Below are positions 5,824 through 12,819 of a stretch of 12,965 nt of DNA, piece by piece. A program made the position numbers and the translations under genes. Location: contig CAJGCZ010000049.1 in the NCBI GenBank assembly GCA_904501975.1, positions 1 to 12,965 of the forward strand, written 5' to 3'. Position 1 is the first letter of the stretch, and every line of letters starts with the position of its first letter. A model generated the notes under the pieces. The model saw nothing but the letters and a program-made list of their open reading frames with translations, ran no database searches and had not been told where the DNA came from. Source of the DNA: an uncultured Akkermansia sp. (GTDB lineage Bacteria; Verrucomicrobiota; Verrucomicrobiia; Verrucomicrobiales; Akkermansiaceae).

Positions 5824-6564
5824 TCAACCGATATTCCTGATGAATTCTACGAAGTCCGGGGTGTGACGCCCGCTGTTTCGCAGAACCGGAACCACAACGC
5901 TATTGCGACCGAACTTCTCACGCTTGGTGGTGAGAGCCCACTTGCCGTTGAACAGGCCATCGCGGAGCGAGAACTTCGCAGCCGTGAGAATGTTCTTCCC
6001 GGCGCGGGAATAAGCTACACCGCGCAGCGTCCAGACCGCCAGACCGTAGGGAACACCGTCAAACTCCAGCGGGTAGGCGTAATCGGCCTCCTCCGGGGCT
6101 TTGAACAACAGCTGAACGCGCAGAATCGGCGTAAATGCGGGCGGCATGTCGTTCACCCATTCGATGGTGCCACCTGCAGCTTTGACCTCCTCCAGCGTAT
6201 TGAATACGCGGGGCTTTTCCTCGGAGTCAAAGGGCAGATTCTCCACAAACTGCTTGTGAGCGGAGAGGACGGTCAGCTCCAGCGGCTTGGTGCCATCAGT
6301 CAACACGACTTCCTTGTTGAGCACAACATTGCCCGGCGCGAACAACTCGGAGAGAGTCCCCACGCCCTGCACGATGTTGAGTCGAGGGATAACGATGTCC
6401 TCCGTGCTGATATCGCCCGTTACCGTACCCAGCGGGAGCGGAGTTTCGGCAACTGCCGGAACGAGGTCGGATGCCTCAGCGGCGGCGATGGTGTTATCGG
6501 TGTTTGCTACTTCCGAGGGCTTCTGCTCGGAATCGTTGATTTCGTATGGTTTAATCTTAGCCAT
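5824..6564 (-). CDS. Probable ssDNA-binding or recombination accessory protein (phage-like)
   Basis: A 246-residue protein. The first 50 residues are acidic, Ala/Pro/Thr-rich and probably disordered. A folded beta-rich core follows, opening with DIVIPRLNIVQGVGTLSELFAPGNVVLN (56-83), then LELTVLSAHKQFVE, a central acidic region, PILRVQLLFK (146-155), YPLEFDGVPYGLAVWTLRG (164-182) and NGKWALTTKREKFGRNSVVVPVL. An opening of the type 'IPRLxIVQ...S...PG' is typical of a group of phage proteins encoded in DNA-replication clusters and thought to bind ssDNA. The assignment rests on this pattern and on its place between a RecB/Cas4-like nuclease gene and the end of the operon. An A-rich stretch rather than a Shine-Dalgarno precedes its ATG. 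Coding is firm, function tentative. Confidence 0.75.
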   Translation of the reverse strand: MAKIKPYEINDSEQKPSEVANTDNTIAAAEASDLVPAVAETPLPLGTVTGDISTEDIVIPRLNIVQGVGTLSELFAPGNVVLNKEVVLTDGTKPLELTVLSAHKQFVENLPFDSEEKPRVFNTLEEVKAAGGTIEWVNDMPPAFTPILRVQLLFKAPEEADYAYPLEFDGVPYGLAVWTLRGVAYSRAGKNILTAAKFSLRDGLFNGKWALTTKREKFGRNSVVVPVLRNSGRHTPDFVEFIRNIG

Positions 6565-6595
6565 AATCTTTTACTTTTTATCTTTTGGGGATTAG

Positions 6596-7663
6596 TTACT
6601 TGATACGCTTGAGCATCTTGCTCGGCGCACCGGTGGTGATGATGCCGTCCTCGGTAAGCCGAGAGACCAGCTCATCCTTACTTTTCTGCTTCTGCCCACG
6701 GGGAGCAGTTGCGGAAACTTTATTGCCCAGCTCCTCAAGGCTCACGCTGCCGCAGCAGGAGATAAAGTCCTCAAGGGACATGGAGTCTTTCACCGCACCG
6801 TAGGCAGCGAGTGCATCCGGGATGGAGCGGCGACCTGCGCGGCTGGTGAGCTTATAGCCGGGGATTTCTTCGCCATTGACTGCCATGTCGATGGCGTGGA
6901 AGTTGACTGACTCTACCCACTCTTTCAGCACCTTGGCACAATCAAGGCAATGCGCCATCAGTTCGGGCGAGGTAATGCGTGAGGGATGGAGTTCCTCTGG
7001 GATGCTCAGCTCTGCATAGCGACTGGCCAGAGGAAGCGCAAGATTGCGGAGCTTGGCACAGGTTGCCTGTTTAGCGCAGTAGCAGCAATGCATGCCGGGA
7101 TGCTCCTCGCGGTTGCGGGCGTTGGCGCGGCGAATGATAGTGTGGATTCGCAGTCGCATGCGCTCGGTGTCTTCGCGGGTGTAAGTGTGCGTACTGATAA
7201 ACTGTCGGCGGGGCTGAACGAAGTGGACGGTCAATTCTTCCAAGTCAGGGAACATCTCGAATACGCCGAGTGCGTAGGCGCAGCCCTGGGCGTTGGAGTC
7301 CGCATGGTCTACGGCACCACGACCGAACTTCCAGTCCATCAGTAAGCCGATTTTTCCGGCAATCGCCACGAAGTCGGCTGTACCATAAGTGAGTCCACCT
7401 GCAATGGTGAGTTTAAGTTCGCGGTACAGGGTCGGATGGGTGAGCTTTGCCAGCTCTCCATCACGGTAATCACGGCAGAGGCCGCAGAGGAATGCCTGTT
7501 CTTCGTTGAGCTTGGAAAAATCGTCCGTTTCCAGAGCCTCGTGCATGAGCGTACCTTCTTCGGCTGCGGGATTCGTGCCGGAGCGACCACGGAATGCCGG
7601 GCAGATTTCTTTGTAGCCCAGGCTGGAGGGAGAATGTTTAGCGTGTTTTGCTTTCGTTGTCAT
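6596..7663 (-). CDS. DUF2800 RecB/Cas4-like PD-(D/E)XK nuclease
   Basis: A 355-residue protein of the DUF2800 group, common in phage replication and recombination clusters and related to Cas4/RecB exonucleases that process DNA ends. Visible motifs: SPSSLGYKEICP with Cys21; EEGTLMHEAL with His41; GTADFVAI with Asp97; LLMDWKFG with Asp110 and Lys112 (the D-x-K catalytic pair); QGCAYALG with Gln126 and Tyr130; and a Cys cluster CCYCAKQATC (193-202). Together with Cys21 the cluster could hold an iron-sulphur site as in Cas4/AddB. All core catalytic residues appear intact. The C-terminal tail (about 295-355) is basic. It starts 23 bp after the helicase stop and ends 31 bp before the next gene, in one operon. 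Confidence 0.88.
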   Translation of the reverse strand: MTTKAKHAKHSPSSLGYKEICPAFRGRSGTNPAAEEGTLMHEALETDDFSKLNEEQAFLCGLCRDYRDGELAKLTHPTLYRELKLTIAGGLTYGTADFVAIAGKIGLLMDWKFGRGAVDHADSNAQGCAYALGVFEMFPDLEELTVHFVQPRRQFISTHTYTREDTERMRLRIHTIIRRANARNREEHPGMHCCYCAKQATCAKLRNLALPLASRYAELSIPEELHPSRITSPELMAHCLDCAKVLKEWVESVNFHAIDMAVNGEEIPGYKLTSRAGRRSIPDALAAYGAVKDSMSLEDFISCCGSVSLEELGNKVSATAPRGQKQKSKDELVSRLTEDGIITTGAPSKMLKRIK

Positions 7664-7686
7664 GGGAGATAGGGATGAGTTAAGGT

Positions 7687-9003
7687 TTACTGGAGGGGGA
7701 AAGGCTGCATGTCGCCATCGTTGAGCAGGTCAATCTGCGCAAGCTTGGCTGCGCAACTCTTGGCGGTCTTTTCTTCGCAAGTTCCGGCAGCAAAGCAGAT
7801 TTTCTGGATGCTGGCCGCACCACCGCTGCGGTGAACACGCCCGAGTGCCTGGCGCAGATCCTGTGCGGAGAATGTGGGCGAGATGATACTCAGGCGGGGA
7901 CGCTGGCCGCTCGGGTCGTGGAGGCTCACACCTACGCCACCTGCCTGAATGTTTGCGATAACGACCGGAATCTCGTTGCGCTGGAAGCGGTCGATGATGT
8001 CCTGCCGTTCCTCTGCGGTCTGCCCGCCGTGGATGATGTGGGGGCAATCGAGTTTCTCTGATAGCTCACGGATGGTGTCGGTGAAGTTCACCAGCAGGAC
8101 CACGCTCATTCCCTCCTCGATACCATCGCGAGTCATTTCCACCATCGCCGGGACTTTGTGAAGCTCCACCGCCTGGCGGGCGCGGAGGACGATTGTCATC
8201 TGGCTGGCCCTGCGGGCTTCCATGCGTTCGGCAAGACTGGCCAGAGCTGCTTTATTCTGCTCCAGCTCGGCTTCTTTGAGTTCCTTACGCATGGTGTCGT
8301 ACACGCGCTGGATGTCCTTAGCCTTGCCGGTGTCGATGATAGCCGACTCGATGACGGTCTCTGGGAAGTCCGGGATATCGGCGATACGGAGGCGGCTACC
8401 GCGAGAGGGGAAAATCTTCTCGTGAAGAGCCTTGAGGTAATACTCTCCCCCGGTGAACTTCATGCCGAACGGGGTCTCGCGGACACCGTAACGCACAGTC
8501 CATGCCCAGAAGTCGGTGATGGTGTGCAGCCCGAGTGCAAAGCCGATAGCCCGCATCTCCAGCGGATTGCTGGCCGCTGTTGCGGAACAGAGCAAAATGC
8601 GGAGATGCTGGGCGCGTGCGGCGATGAGCAGTTTTGCGTTCAGGCTGGTGCGCCCCTTGCATTTCTGACATTCATCAAAAATGATGAGCGCATCCTGCGG
8701 GACGTTCCAGACATAGCGGTTGCCGCTGCGGCGGCATTCCGGCAACTTGCCGATACGCACCTTTTCGTAGTTGCTCACGAGGATAGGCTTGATACCGAAC
8801 CCGGCGGCCACCGACTCCCAGTTGGGAGCGGTAGCCTTGGTGGTGACGATGACCACAGGCTTGCCGAGGCGTGCAGCCACGGAGCATGCGACATAAGTTT
8901 TACCTGTGCCGGGGTCACTCGCATCGAGGGCTACTCGGTGCTGAGCGATGGATGCCGCAATGTTGTCGGCGTGTTCTTTTTGGTATGGGAGTAATGAGTT
9001 CAT
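7687..9003 (-). CDS. SF2/SNF2-like DNA helicase (phage type)
   Basis: A 438-residue ATP-dependent DNA translocase or helicase of superfamily 2. Motifs in order: LLPYQKEHADNIAA (Q-type motif, 4-17); Walker A DPGTGKT (30-36); motif Ia VVIVTTKAT; Walker B/DExx box IIFDECQK (107-114); motif III LLCSATAASN (137-146); a helical insert (about 225-290) with an acidic coiled segment; motif IV VVLLVNFTDT; motif V ANIQAGGVGVSLHD (350-363); and motif VI DLRQALGRVHRSG (382-394) with both arginine fingers. All key residues are intact. The length matches compact helicases found in phage replication clusters rather than chromatin-type SNF2 proteins. Its ATG overlaps the stop of the sigma-like gene by one base (TAATG), so the two are translationally coupled. 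It is followed by the nuclease, as in many phages. Confidence 0.93.
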   Translation of the reverse strand: MNSLLPYQKEHADNIAASIAQHRVALDASDPGTGKTYVACSVAARLGKPVVIVTTKATAPNWESVAAGFGIKPILVSNYEKVRIGKLPECRRSGNRYVWNVPQDALIIFDECQKCKGRTSLNAKLLIAARAQHLRILLCSATAASNPLEMRAIGFALGLHTITDFWAWTVRYGVRETPFGMKFTGGEYYLKALHEKIFPSRGSRLRIADIPDFPETVIESAIIDTGKAKDIQRVYDTMRKELKEAELEQNKAALASLAERMEARRASQMTIVLRARQAVELHKVPAMVEMTRDGIEEGMSVVLLVNFTDTIRELSEKLDCPHIIHGGQTAEERQDIIDRFQRNEIPVVIANIQAGGVGVSLHDPSGQRPRLSIISPTFSAQDLRQALGRVHRSGGAASIQKICFAAGTCEEKTAKSCAAKLAQIDLLNDGDMQPFPLQ

Positions 9004-9605
9004 TAGTTGTCGTAGGTTATTCGTGCCTTCATTCCGTTACACAGGTAAAATTCTGAGTCTTGAGAATAATTCTTCAAATCTTGGAATTTTTCTCTAAGTG
9101 TGTTCTTTAAGCACCGGTACTCCCATTCGCTCAGGCCGAGTTTACTGTCGGCTTCGCTTACGCCGTCTCTGAGTTCATCTGCTAGCTTTTTTTCTATAAC
9201 ACTTAACGCTTCATAACGAGAACGTATGTCAGATATGAGAACTTGCTTTGGATGGTCAAAAGCAAATTTATCAAGGAATCGGTTGTGTTCATCCTCGTTA
9301 CTGGTTGATTGCTCATGAGCTGAGATGTAGACCCGATTTATAAGTTCTGCTCGCCTATCACAGTGTAATGATGAGATGTAGCCATCTTTGCGGAGCTTTA
9401 GCATTTCATACACATAGGTACTACGTGCGTTTTTCCCGGGCTGGTAATTTTGAGCTATTCGAATAGCTTGTACCATGAGGTCACTCGCTATATCTTGGAT
9501 ATGGCAAGGATTGATACCTGTAGCATCAGCGATTTCTTCGGCAAAGCTGTTGCATGCGGAGGTTACGATTCTGATTTCTTTTTCTGTAAATGGGGTGACT
9601 TTCAT
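9003..9605 (-). CDS. Sigma-70-family-like (ECF-like) factor, first gene of the replication-type operon
   Basis: A 200-residue protein starting at the ATG at 9605. A GTG one codon earlier is also in frame. Residues about 15-75 resemble sigma region 2 (helical, INPCHIQDIASDLMVQAIRIAQNYQPGKNARSTYVYEML). Residues about 125-175 resemble region 4, with an HTH after YEALSVIEKKLADELRDGVSEADSKLGLSEWEYRCLKNTL. There is no classical RPO aromatic motif, so it may be a divergent sigma or a sigma-derived regulator. The gene is AT-rich, unlike the helicase that follows, yet its stop overlaps the helicase start (TAATG). Its last codons (LCNGMKA) carry one copy of the box that also occurs at 1968-1988 and 12410-12429. 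It likely controls element genes (inference). Confidence 0.68.
   Translation of the reverse strand: MKVTPFTEKEIRIVTSACNSFAEEIADATGINPCHIQDIASDLMVQAIRIAQNYQPGKNARSTYVYEMLKLRKDGYISSLHCDRRAELINRVYISAHEQSTSNEDEHNRFLDKFAFDHPKQVLISDIRSRYEALSVIEKKLADELRDGVSEADSKLGLSEWEYRCLKNTLREKFQDLKNYSQDSEFYLCNGMKARITYDN
9029..9045 (-). repeat. Copy 1 of the inverted box, left edge of the AT-rich block
   Basis: On the minus strand CCTGTGTAACGGAATGA (9045-9029) matches the plus-strand box at 12411-12427 at 16 of 17 positions, in inverted orientation. Base composition changes here: it is AT-rich to the right and GC-richer to the left. A near-palindrome TTGAGAATAATTCTTCAA (9060-9077) lies 14 nt before the box, as AT-rich palindromes do at the other two copies. 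This copy lies within the final codons of the sigma-like gene. Confidence 0.5.
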
Positions 9606-9657
9606 CACTACCCATTTTTCAGCTGATACTTTTTATTTCAGATGATGCTTTTGAAAG

Positions 9658-9688
9658 ATTATAGAATCAATAAACCTCTGATTATCAA
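9658..9688 (-). promoter_or_regulatory. Promoter of the sigma-helicase-nuclease operon
   Basis: A perfect TATAAT (9663-9658, minus strand) lies about 53 nt upstream of ATG 9605. A TTGATA box (9688-9683) is 19 bp upstream, longer than the ideal 17, so the -35 is uncertain. The site is just downstream of the terminator of the preceding unit, which supports a new transcription start here. Confidence 0.6.
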
Positions 9689-9703
9689 TGCTGTTCGTTT
9701 GTG

Positions 9704-9750
9704 CAAAAAAACACAAAAAAACTATCAGGCGAAAAACCACCTGATAGTTT
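9704..9750 (-). terminator. Intrinsic terminator after the AT-rich two-gene unit
   Basis: An 11 bp perfect stem (AAACTATCAGG, 9719-9729, with CCTGATAGTTT, 9740-9750) with a 10 nt loop is followed on the minus strand by T-runs (TTTTTTTGTGTTTTTTT, about 9721-9705). It lies 27 bp beyond the stop at 9778 and ends the transcript of the unknown two-gene unit before the next promoter. A second, weaker hairpin (GTTGGC/GCTAAC with one G-U pair) lies between it and the stop codon. Confidence 0.88.
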
Positions 9751-9777
9751 CGAAGAAGTTAGCCTCAAAAAGCCAAC

Positions 9778-10911
9778 TTAGTCTACGCCATTATGCGATT
9801 CCAAGTAATCTTGGTATTCTGTGGAGCTGTAGCGAGAAAGATATACAGATTGATTTATTACCTCATTGTGGACTTTAAATCGTACCTTACTACCTCTTTT
9901 TTTCCCTGCCTGATAAAAGGGTTTTTCCTCTTCTGGCATTCCTGCTATTCTATTTAGCAAAGGAGTCAACACTCCACTCCTCATCTGAGAACGGTTATGC
10001 TGCGTCTTATTGCTAACGGATGGCATCATCACTCCTTCCCGTAAGGCATAATGTCTCATCATTAGCCAAGCGTCTCCTAAAGTTTTAGCATCATAACAAA
10101 ACTCAGGAATGCTTCGTGCTAATCTCGGTTTTGGTTCGGCTTGACCATCATACCAGCAGGAAAACAAATCTGAATAGGGACATTCGTTTATATCATCGCT
10201 AATAGTGATTACCTTAAAATGAAACGCTGTATAGTCTGCCTCTGGGGGACGCTTGCAAAGTGCGCCATAGTGTTTAGTCGGATTCTGCAAAGCCTTGCAT
10301 TCGTCTATAATTGACACGTTTTCTACAGAATGCAATATTAGCGTTTGCTCCTCCTGATTAACATAATGAGAAATAGTTGTAAGCCTCGTTTTTGAATCAA
10401 TTTGTAAGTGTCCTATTTTGCTGCTAAAGTCTAGCAAGGAGAGTATGTAGCAATCTTTGTCATGAATAACATTATCTATGTGTCTCTGCATCTCTGAAAC
10501 CGATGTCGCTAGACTGATGTATATGGGAATGGCATTCAGTCTCAACGCAAGAAGATTAGCCACGATTTCATTTTGGGTTACTTTGTGGACATCCAGAGAA
10601 AGAGCACGAGCGATTTCTTTTGCAAAAGATTGAAAAGTTACTCTTACTGGAGTCAATGCGTTGATTTCGGTAAATTCTCTCGTGTTTTCTGCATAACTCG
10701 TGTTTCGATACATACCGTATTCCGGATAGACTTCACACATCTCTCCCGGTCTCAATTCATCCATCACCTGATAGATTGGGGCGCCTCTATCAAATTGCAA
10801 TTTCCCATTGGCTAAAGTTTTCCTGAAGCCAGCCCCAAAGGCAAGCTCCCAATCTCTTTGCGCTGCATTTAAGCCTTTATGAAGCCGTACGAATTTAAGT
10901 AAGTTCTTCAT
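9778..10911 (-). CDS. Unknown protein, second gene of the AT-rich two-gene unit
   Basis: A 377-residue protein starting MKNLLKFVRL. I recognise no family. Visible features: a basic N-terminus; a mixed alpha/beta middle; and a C-terminal region (about 270-345: AWLMMRHYALREGVMMPSVSNKTQHNRSQM..., then KKRGSKVRFKV) whose helices followed by a short beta hairpin could be a winged helix, so DNA or RNA binding is possible. There are no membrane segments, no signal peptide and no P-loop. Its ATG lies 17 bp inside the end of the upstream gene, in a different frame, so translation is probably coupled and the products may form a complex. The gene is AT-rich like its partner and ends at a strong terminator. 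A cargo role such as defence or a toxin/antitoxin-like pair is possible, but no motif proves it. Confidence 0.72.
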   Translation of the reverse strand: MKNLLKFVRLHKGLNAAQRDWELAFGAGFRKTLANGKLQFDRGAPIYQVMDELRPGEMCEVYPEYGMYRNTSYAENTREFTEINALTPVRVTFQSFAKEIARALSLDVHKVTQNEIVANLLALRLNAIPIYISLATSVSEMQRHIDNVIHDKDCYILSLLDFSSKIGHLQIDSKTRLTTISHYVNQEEQTLILHSVENVSIIDECKALQNPTKHYGALCKRPPEADYTAFHFKVITISDDINECPYSDLFSCWYDGQAEPKPRLARSIPEFCYDAKTLGDAWLMMRHYALREGVMMPSVSNKTQHNRSQMRSGVLTPLLNRIAGMPEEEKPFYQAGKKRGSKVRFKVHNEVINQSVYLSRYSSTEYQDYLESHNGVD

Positions 10912-12322
10912 CAGTAGGTTGACTGTACTGCTGATTAAACAATGGCAATCCCTCTGTTACAATACTTGGGTCAATAATTTCAACTTTGGGAGCATACTTT
11001 GCCCTGTCTCTTTCACTCATCGCATCGTACCATTCCGGTCGTTCTGCACGCTCTTCTGTTTTACAAATAAAGCCAGAGTGTTCAAGCCATTGGTCAACAC
11101 CACATAATTCTTCGGATCCTTCGTAACTTCGTCTTGCCGGCATTAGGTTCATGTTTACTGTACTGACCTGTGATTCAATGGCTCCAAAATCAAAAGCAAA
11201 TTTTGCACGTGTTACTTGATACCCCTCTCCAATGAGTTTCTCATCATCTGTTTCGAGGTCATTGATAAGGCACACGTCATTTTTCAGTGTTCTGGTTGAC
11301 GTAGAACAATTTGCGCTGGCTCTTGAGTAGTTGATTTCACATAAACGAATCTTTCTCAAATTTCCTCGTTCTTCATCTTTGAAATCTTTGAGATTAGACA
11401 CGTCTAAAAGTTTTCTTAAGCCTGCCTTTGTTATGTTGAAAAGCGGTATAAGTGTATACTTTGCTTCTTTTCCCCAAAACGTTTTTTGCTGGAAAAAGAT
11501 TTCGCCCACTACTTGTACATAAAAATTGAGTATGCGCTTTCTGTCCTTTTCCATGTGTATACGTAAGTCCCCCGTATTTATATCGTAAATAATGGTGTCA
11601 TATTCAACTGGTTGTAGAACATAACTTCCTGTATCTTGGGACTCTGAATCTTCTGTTTTTTCACCCTGAATGCAAGCTCCTGCATGGCTTATATCCAAGT
11701 AAACCTGTTCTGCATATGCACCCACGGATATATTGCATAATGGCGAGTCATATTGCTTTTTGAAGAATAATGATAACGTGTCCTCTGCTATTTTTATAAG
11801 TTGTTTAGTTGGTTCTCGTGGTATGAGTAATTCTTTAAACAAGGCTCGCATGGGGACATAGTAATTGTAGCTTTTGGGTCTCTTTGAGCCATATATGCGC
11901 AATGCTTGTTGTAAAGGATCTACTCCATGCATGATATAAACTTTAACAACGTAATTCTCTACAGTTAAGCTGCCTCTGTTTACCTTTGAAAACTCTTCTA
12001 TGGCATCGCAAACATCTAAGTCAATACACATAGCAATGATATGAGAATGAATCATTAGTTTTTCATTCTTTTTCTCATTAGCTTTCAATGATGCTAGTTT
12101 GTCTCTTACGTTTGCTTTGAAACGATTATATATATCCTGTAGATTAGAGGGAATAGCGTCGTAGCATGGAAGAGAATCCTTAAAATCATCCAATTCCGAG
12201 AAATCTATACCTAATCCCGGTTTGATTTTTGTGAATGCTTTAGCAAGCTGGTACAGGAAGCAAGGAGAGAGCCTCCAAATCACATTTTTTAGCAGTAGTT
12301 GGAACTTTAAGACTTTAGACAT
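10895..12322 (-). CDS. Unknown protein, first gene of the AT-rich two-gene unit
   Basis: A 475-residue protein starting at ATG 12322 (MSKVLKFQLLLKN). A TTG start at 12346 would add 8 residues but sits within the predicted promoter. No family recognised. The N-terminal half is mainly helical. The middle has beta-rich patterns: ISVGAYAEQVYLDIS, EYDTIIYDINTGDLRIHMEKD (about 240-265), NFYVQVVGEIFFQQKTFWG and KYTLIPLFN. A helical KLLDVSNLKDFKDEERGNLRKIRL segment follows, and the C-terminus is acidic and low-complexity (about 430-475). There is no signal peptide, P-loop or obvious nuclease motif. AT-rich composition sets it apart from the flanking genes. It overlaps the next gene by 17 bp and has its own promoter. 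Likely a cargo gene of the element whose function cannot be read from the sequence. Confidence 0.74.
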   Translation of the reverse strand: MSKVLKFQLLLKNVIWRLSPCFLYQLAKAFTKIKPGLGIDFSELDDFKDSLPCYDAIPSNLQDIYNRFKANVRDKLASLKANEKKNEKLMIHSHIIAMCIDLDVCDAIEEFSKVNRGSLTVENYVVKVYIMHGVDPLQQALRIYGSKRPKSYNYYVPMRALFKELLIPREPTKQLIKIAEDTLSLFFKKQYDSPLCNISVGAYAEQVYLDISHAGACIQGEKTEDSESQDTGSYVLQPVEYDTIIYDINTGDLRIHMEKDRKRILNFYVQVVGEIFFQQKTFWGKEAKYTLIPLFNITKAGLRKLLDVSNLKDFKDEERGNLRKIRLCEINYSRASANCSTSTRTLKNDVCLINDLETDDEKLIGEGYQVTRAKFAFDFGAIESQVSTVNMNLMPARRSYEGSEELCGVDQWLEHSGFICKTEERAERPEWYDAMSERDRAKYAPKVEIIDPSIVTEGLPLFNQQYSQPTDEELT

Positions 12323-12336
12323 AATCGTTGGCTGCA

Positions 12337-12365
12337 ATATTATCAAAATTTTTACTGCGATGCAA
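12337..12365 (-). promoter_or_regulatory. Promoter of the AT-rich two-gene unit
   Basis: On the minus strand TTGCAT (12365-12360) and TAATAT (12342-12337) are 17 bp apart, with an alternative -10 GATAAT two bases upstream. Transcription would start roughly 10 nt before ATG 12322, giving a nearly leaderless message. This fits the missing Shine-Dalgarno and favours 12322 as the start. Matches are moderate. Confidence 0.5.
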
Positions 12366-12385
12366 GTTTTCTAACTTTTGCTGAC

Positions 12386-12429
12386 AAAATCCTCCAGATA
12401 AGGATTTTTGCCTGTGTTACGGAATGAGG
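12386..12429 (+). repeat. Copy 2 of the palindrome-plus-box element, right edge of the AT-rich block
   Basis: A hairpin AAAATCCT (12386-12393) / AGGATTTT (12401-12408) with a 7 nt loop and trailing T is followed by the box GCCTGTGTTACGGAATGAGG (12410-12429). The box matches 9045-9029 inverted (16/17) and 1988-1968 (all 20, one inserted C). It lies between the divergent genes at 12322 (minus) and 12460 (plus), and composition becomes GC-richer just to its right. The hairpin with its T-run might also act as a weak terminator. Confidence 0.55.
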
Positions 12430-12453
12430 CCACATATCAACAACCCCTCATTC
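12422..12453 (+). promoter_or_regulatory. Inverted repeat overlapping the leader of the first plus-strand gene
   Basis: GAATGAGG (12422-12429, the end of the box) pairs perfectly with CCTCATTC (12446-12453), with a 16 nt gap. It ends 6 nt before ATG 12460. Formed in RNA it would cover the ribosome-landing region of this gene. In DNA it could be an operator. I found no convincing -10/-35 pair for the plus strand here. Confidence 0.4.
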
Positions 12454-12459
12454 ACAATT

Positions 12460-12819
12460 ATGAAACCTATCACAAACAAGACCCGCAATGCGGAAGAGAT
12501 AAGCCAGCAGGTAGCAAATCTGGTACAGAGCCTTAAAGGCTGGAACTTGATTTCCGGTCTGTTCTACGCAGGTGATGAACCCGAGGATATTGTTATCTAT
12601 GCTCTGGCAAAGGAAGCCCGTGACTTAACCATTCGATTGCTGGAGCTCACCCATAAATTGGGTGCTGCCGCCATGCGAGACGATGAAGAGTCCTACAGGC
12701 GAACCAAAGCAACCCTTGAGCCTTTGTATGCTCGCGAAGCTGCCATCAGCAATGCCTGTTTGGATAAGTTGAAGCAATCCGCACAGCCTCATAAGGATAG
12801 AAAGGAGGCATCGGTATGA
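12460..12819 (+). CDS. Helical unknown protein, first gene of the divergent plus-strand operon
   Basis: A 119-residue protein from ATG 12460 (MKPITNKTRNAEEISQQVANL). The in-frame ATG at 12424 lies inside the repeated box and would add 12 residues that do not look native, so it was not chosen. The product is almost entirely helical (VANLVQSLKGWNLISGLF, DIVIYALAKEARDLTIRLLELTHKLGAAAM, RRTKATLEPLYAREAAISNACLDKL) with a polar C-terminus. It has no membrane segment or known motif. Its end overlaps the next gene by ATGA and contains that gene's ribosome-binding site. GC content is higher than in the AT-rich block to its left. Function unknown. Confidence 0.7.
   Translation: MKPITNKTRNAEEISQQVANLVQSLKGWNLISGLFYAGDEPEDIVIYALAKEARDLTIRLLELTHKLGAAAMRDDEESYRRTKATLEPLYAREAAISNACLDKLKQSAQPHKDRKEASV
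12801..12808 (+). promoter_or_regulatory. Strong Shine-Dalgarno for the last gene
   Basis: AAAGGAGG lies 7 nt before ATG 12816, inside the last codons of the previous gene. It is the only classical ribosome-binding site for an accepted gene in the window and fixes the start at 12816. Confidence 0.85.

Noticed and set aside
5773..6603. Plus-strand frame of 276 codons with AAAGGAGG before an in-frame ATG at 5812
   Set aside because: The site looks like a perfect Shine-Dalgarno, but the frame lies almost wholly antisense to the well-formed ssDNA-binding-like gene and its product shows no domain. Taken as coincidence.
8158..8994. Plus-strand frame of 278 codons
   Set aside because: Antisense shadow of the helicase gene, which has all helicase motifs in the minus frame.
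12323..12346. TTG start eight codons upstream of the first AT-rich gene
   Set aside because: It coincides with the predicted -10 region, and an ATG without overlap is available at 12322.
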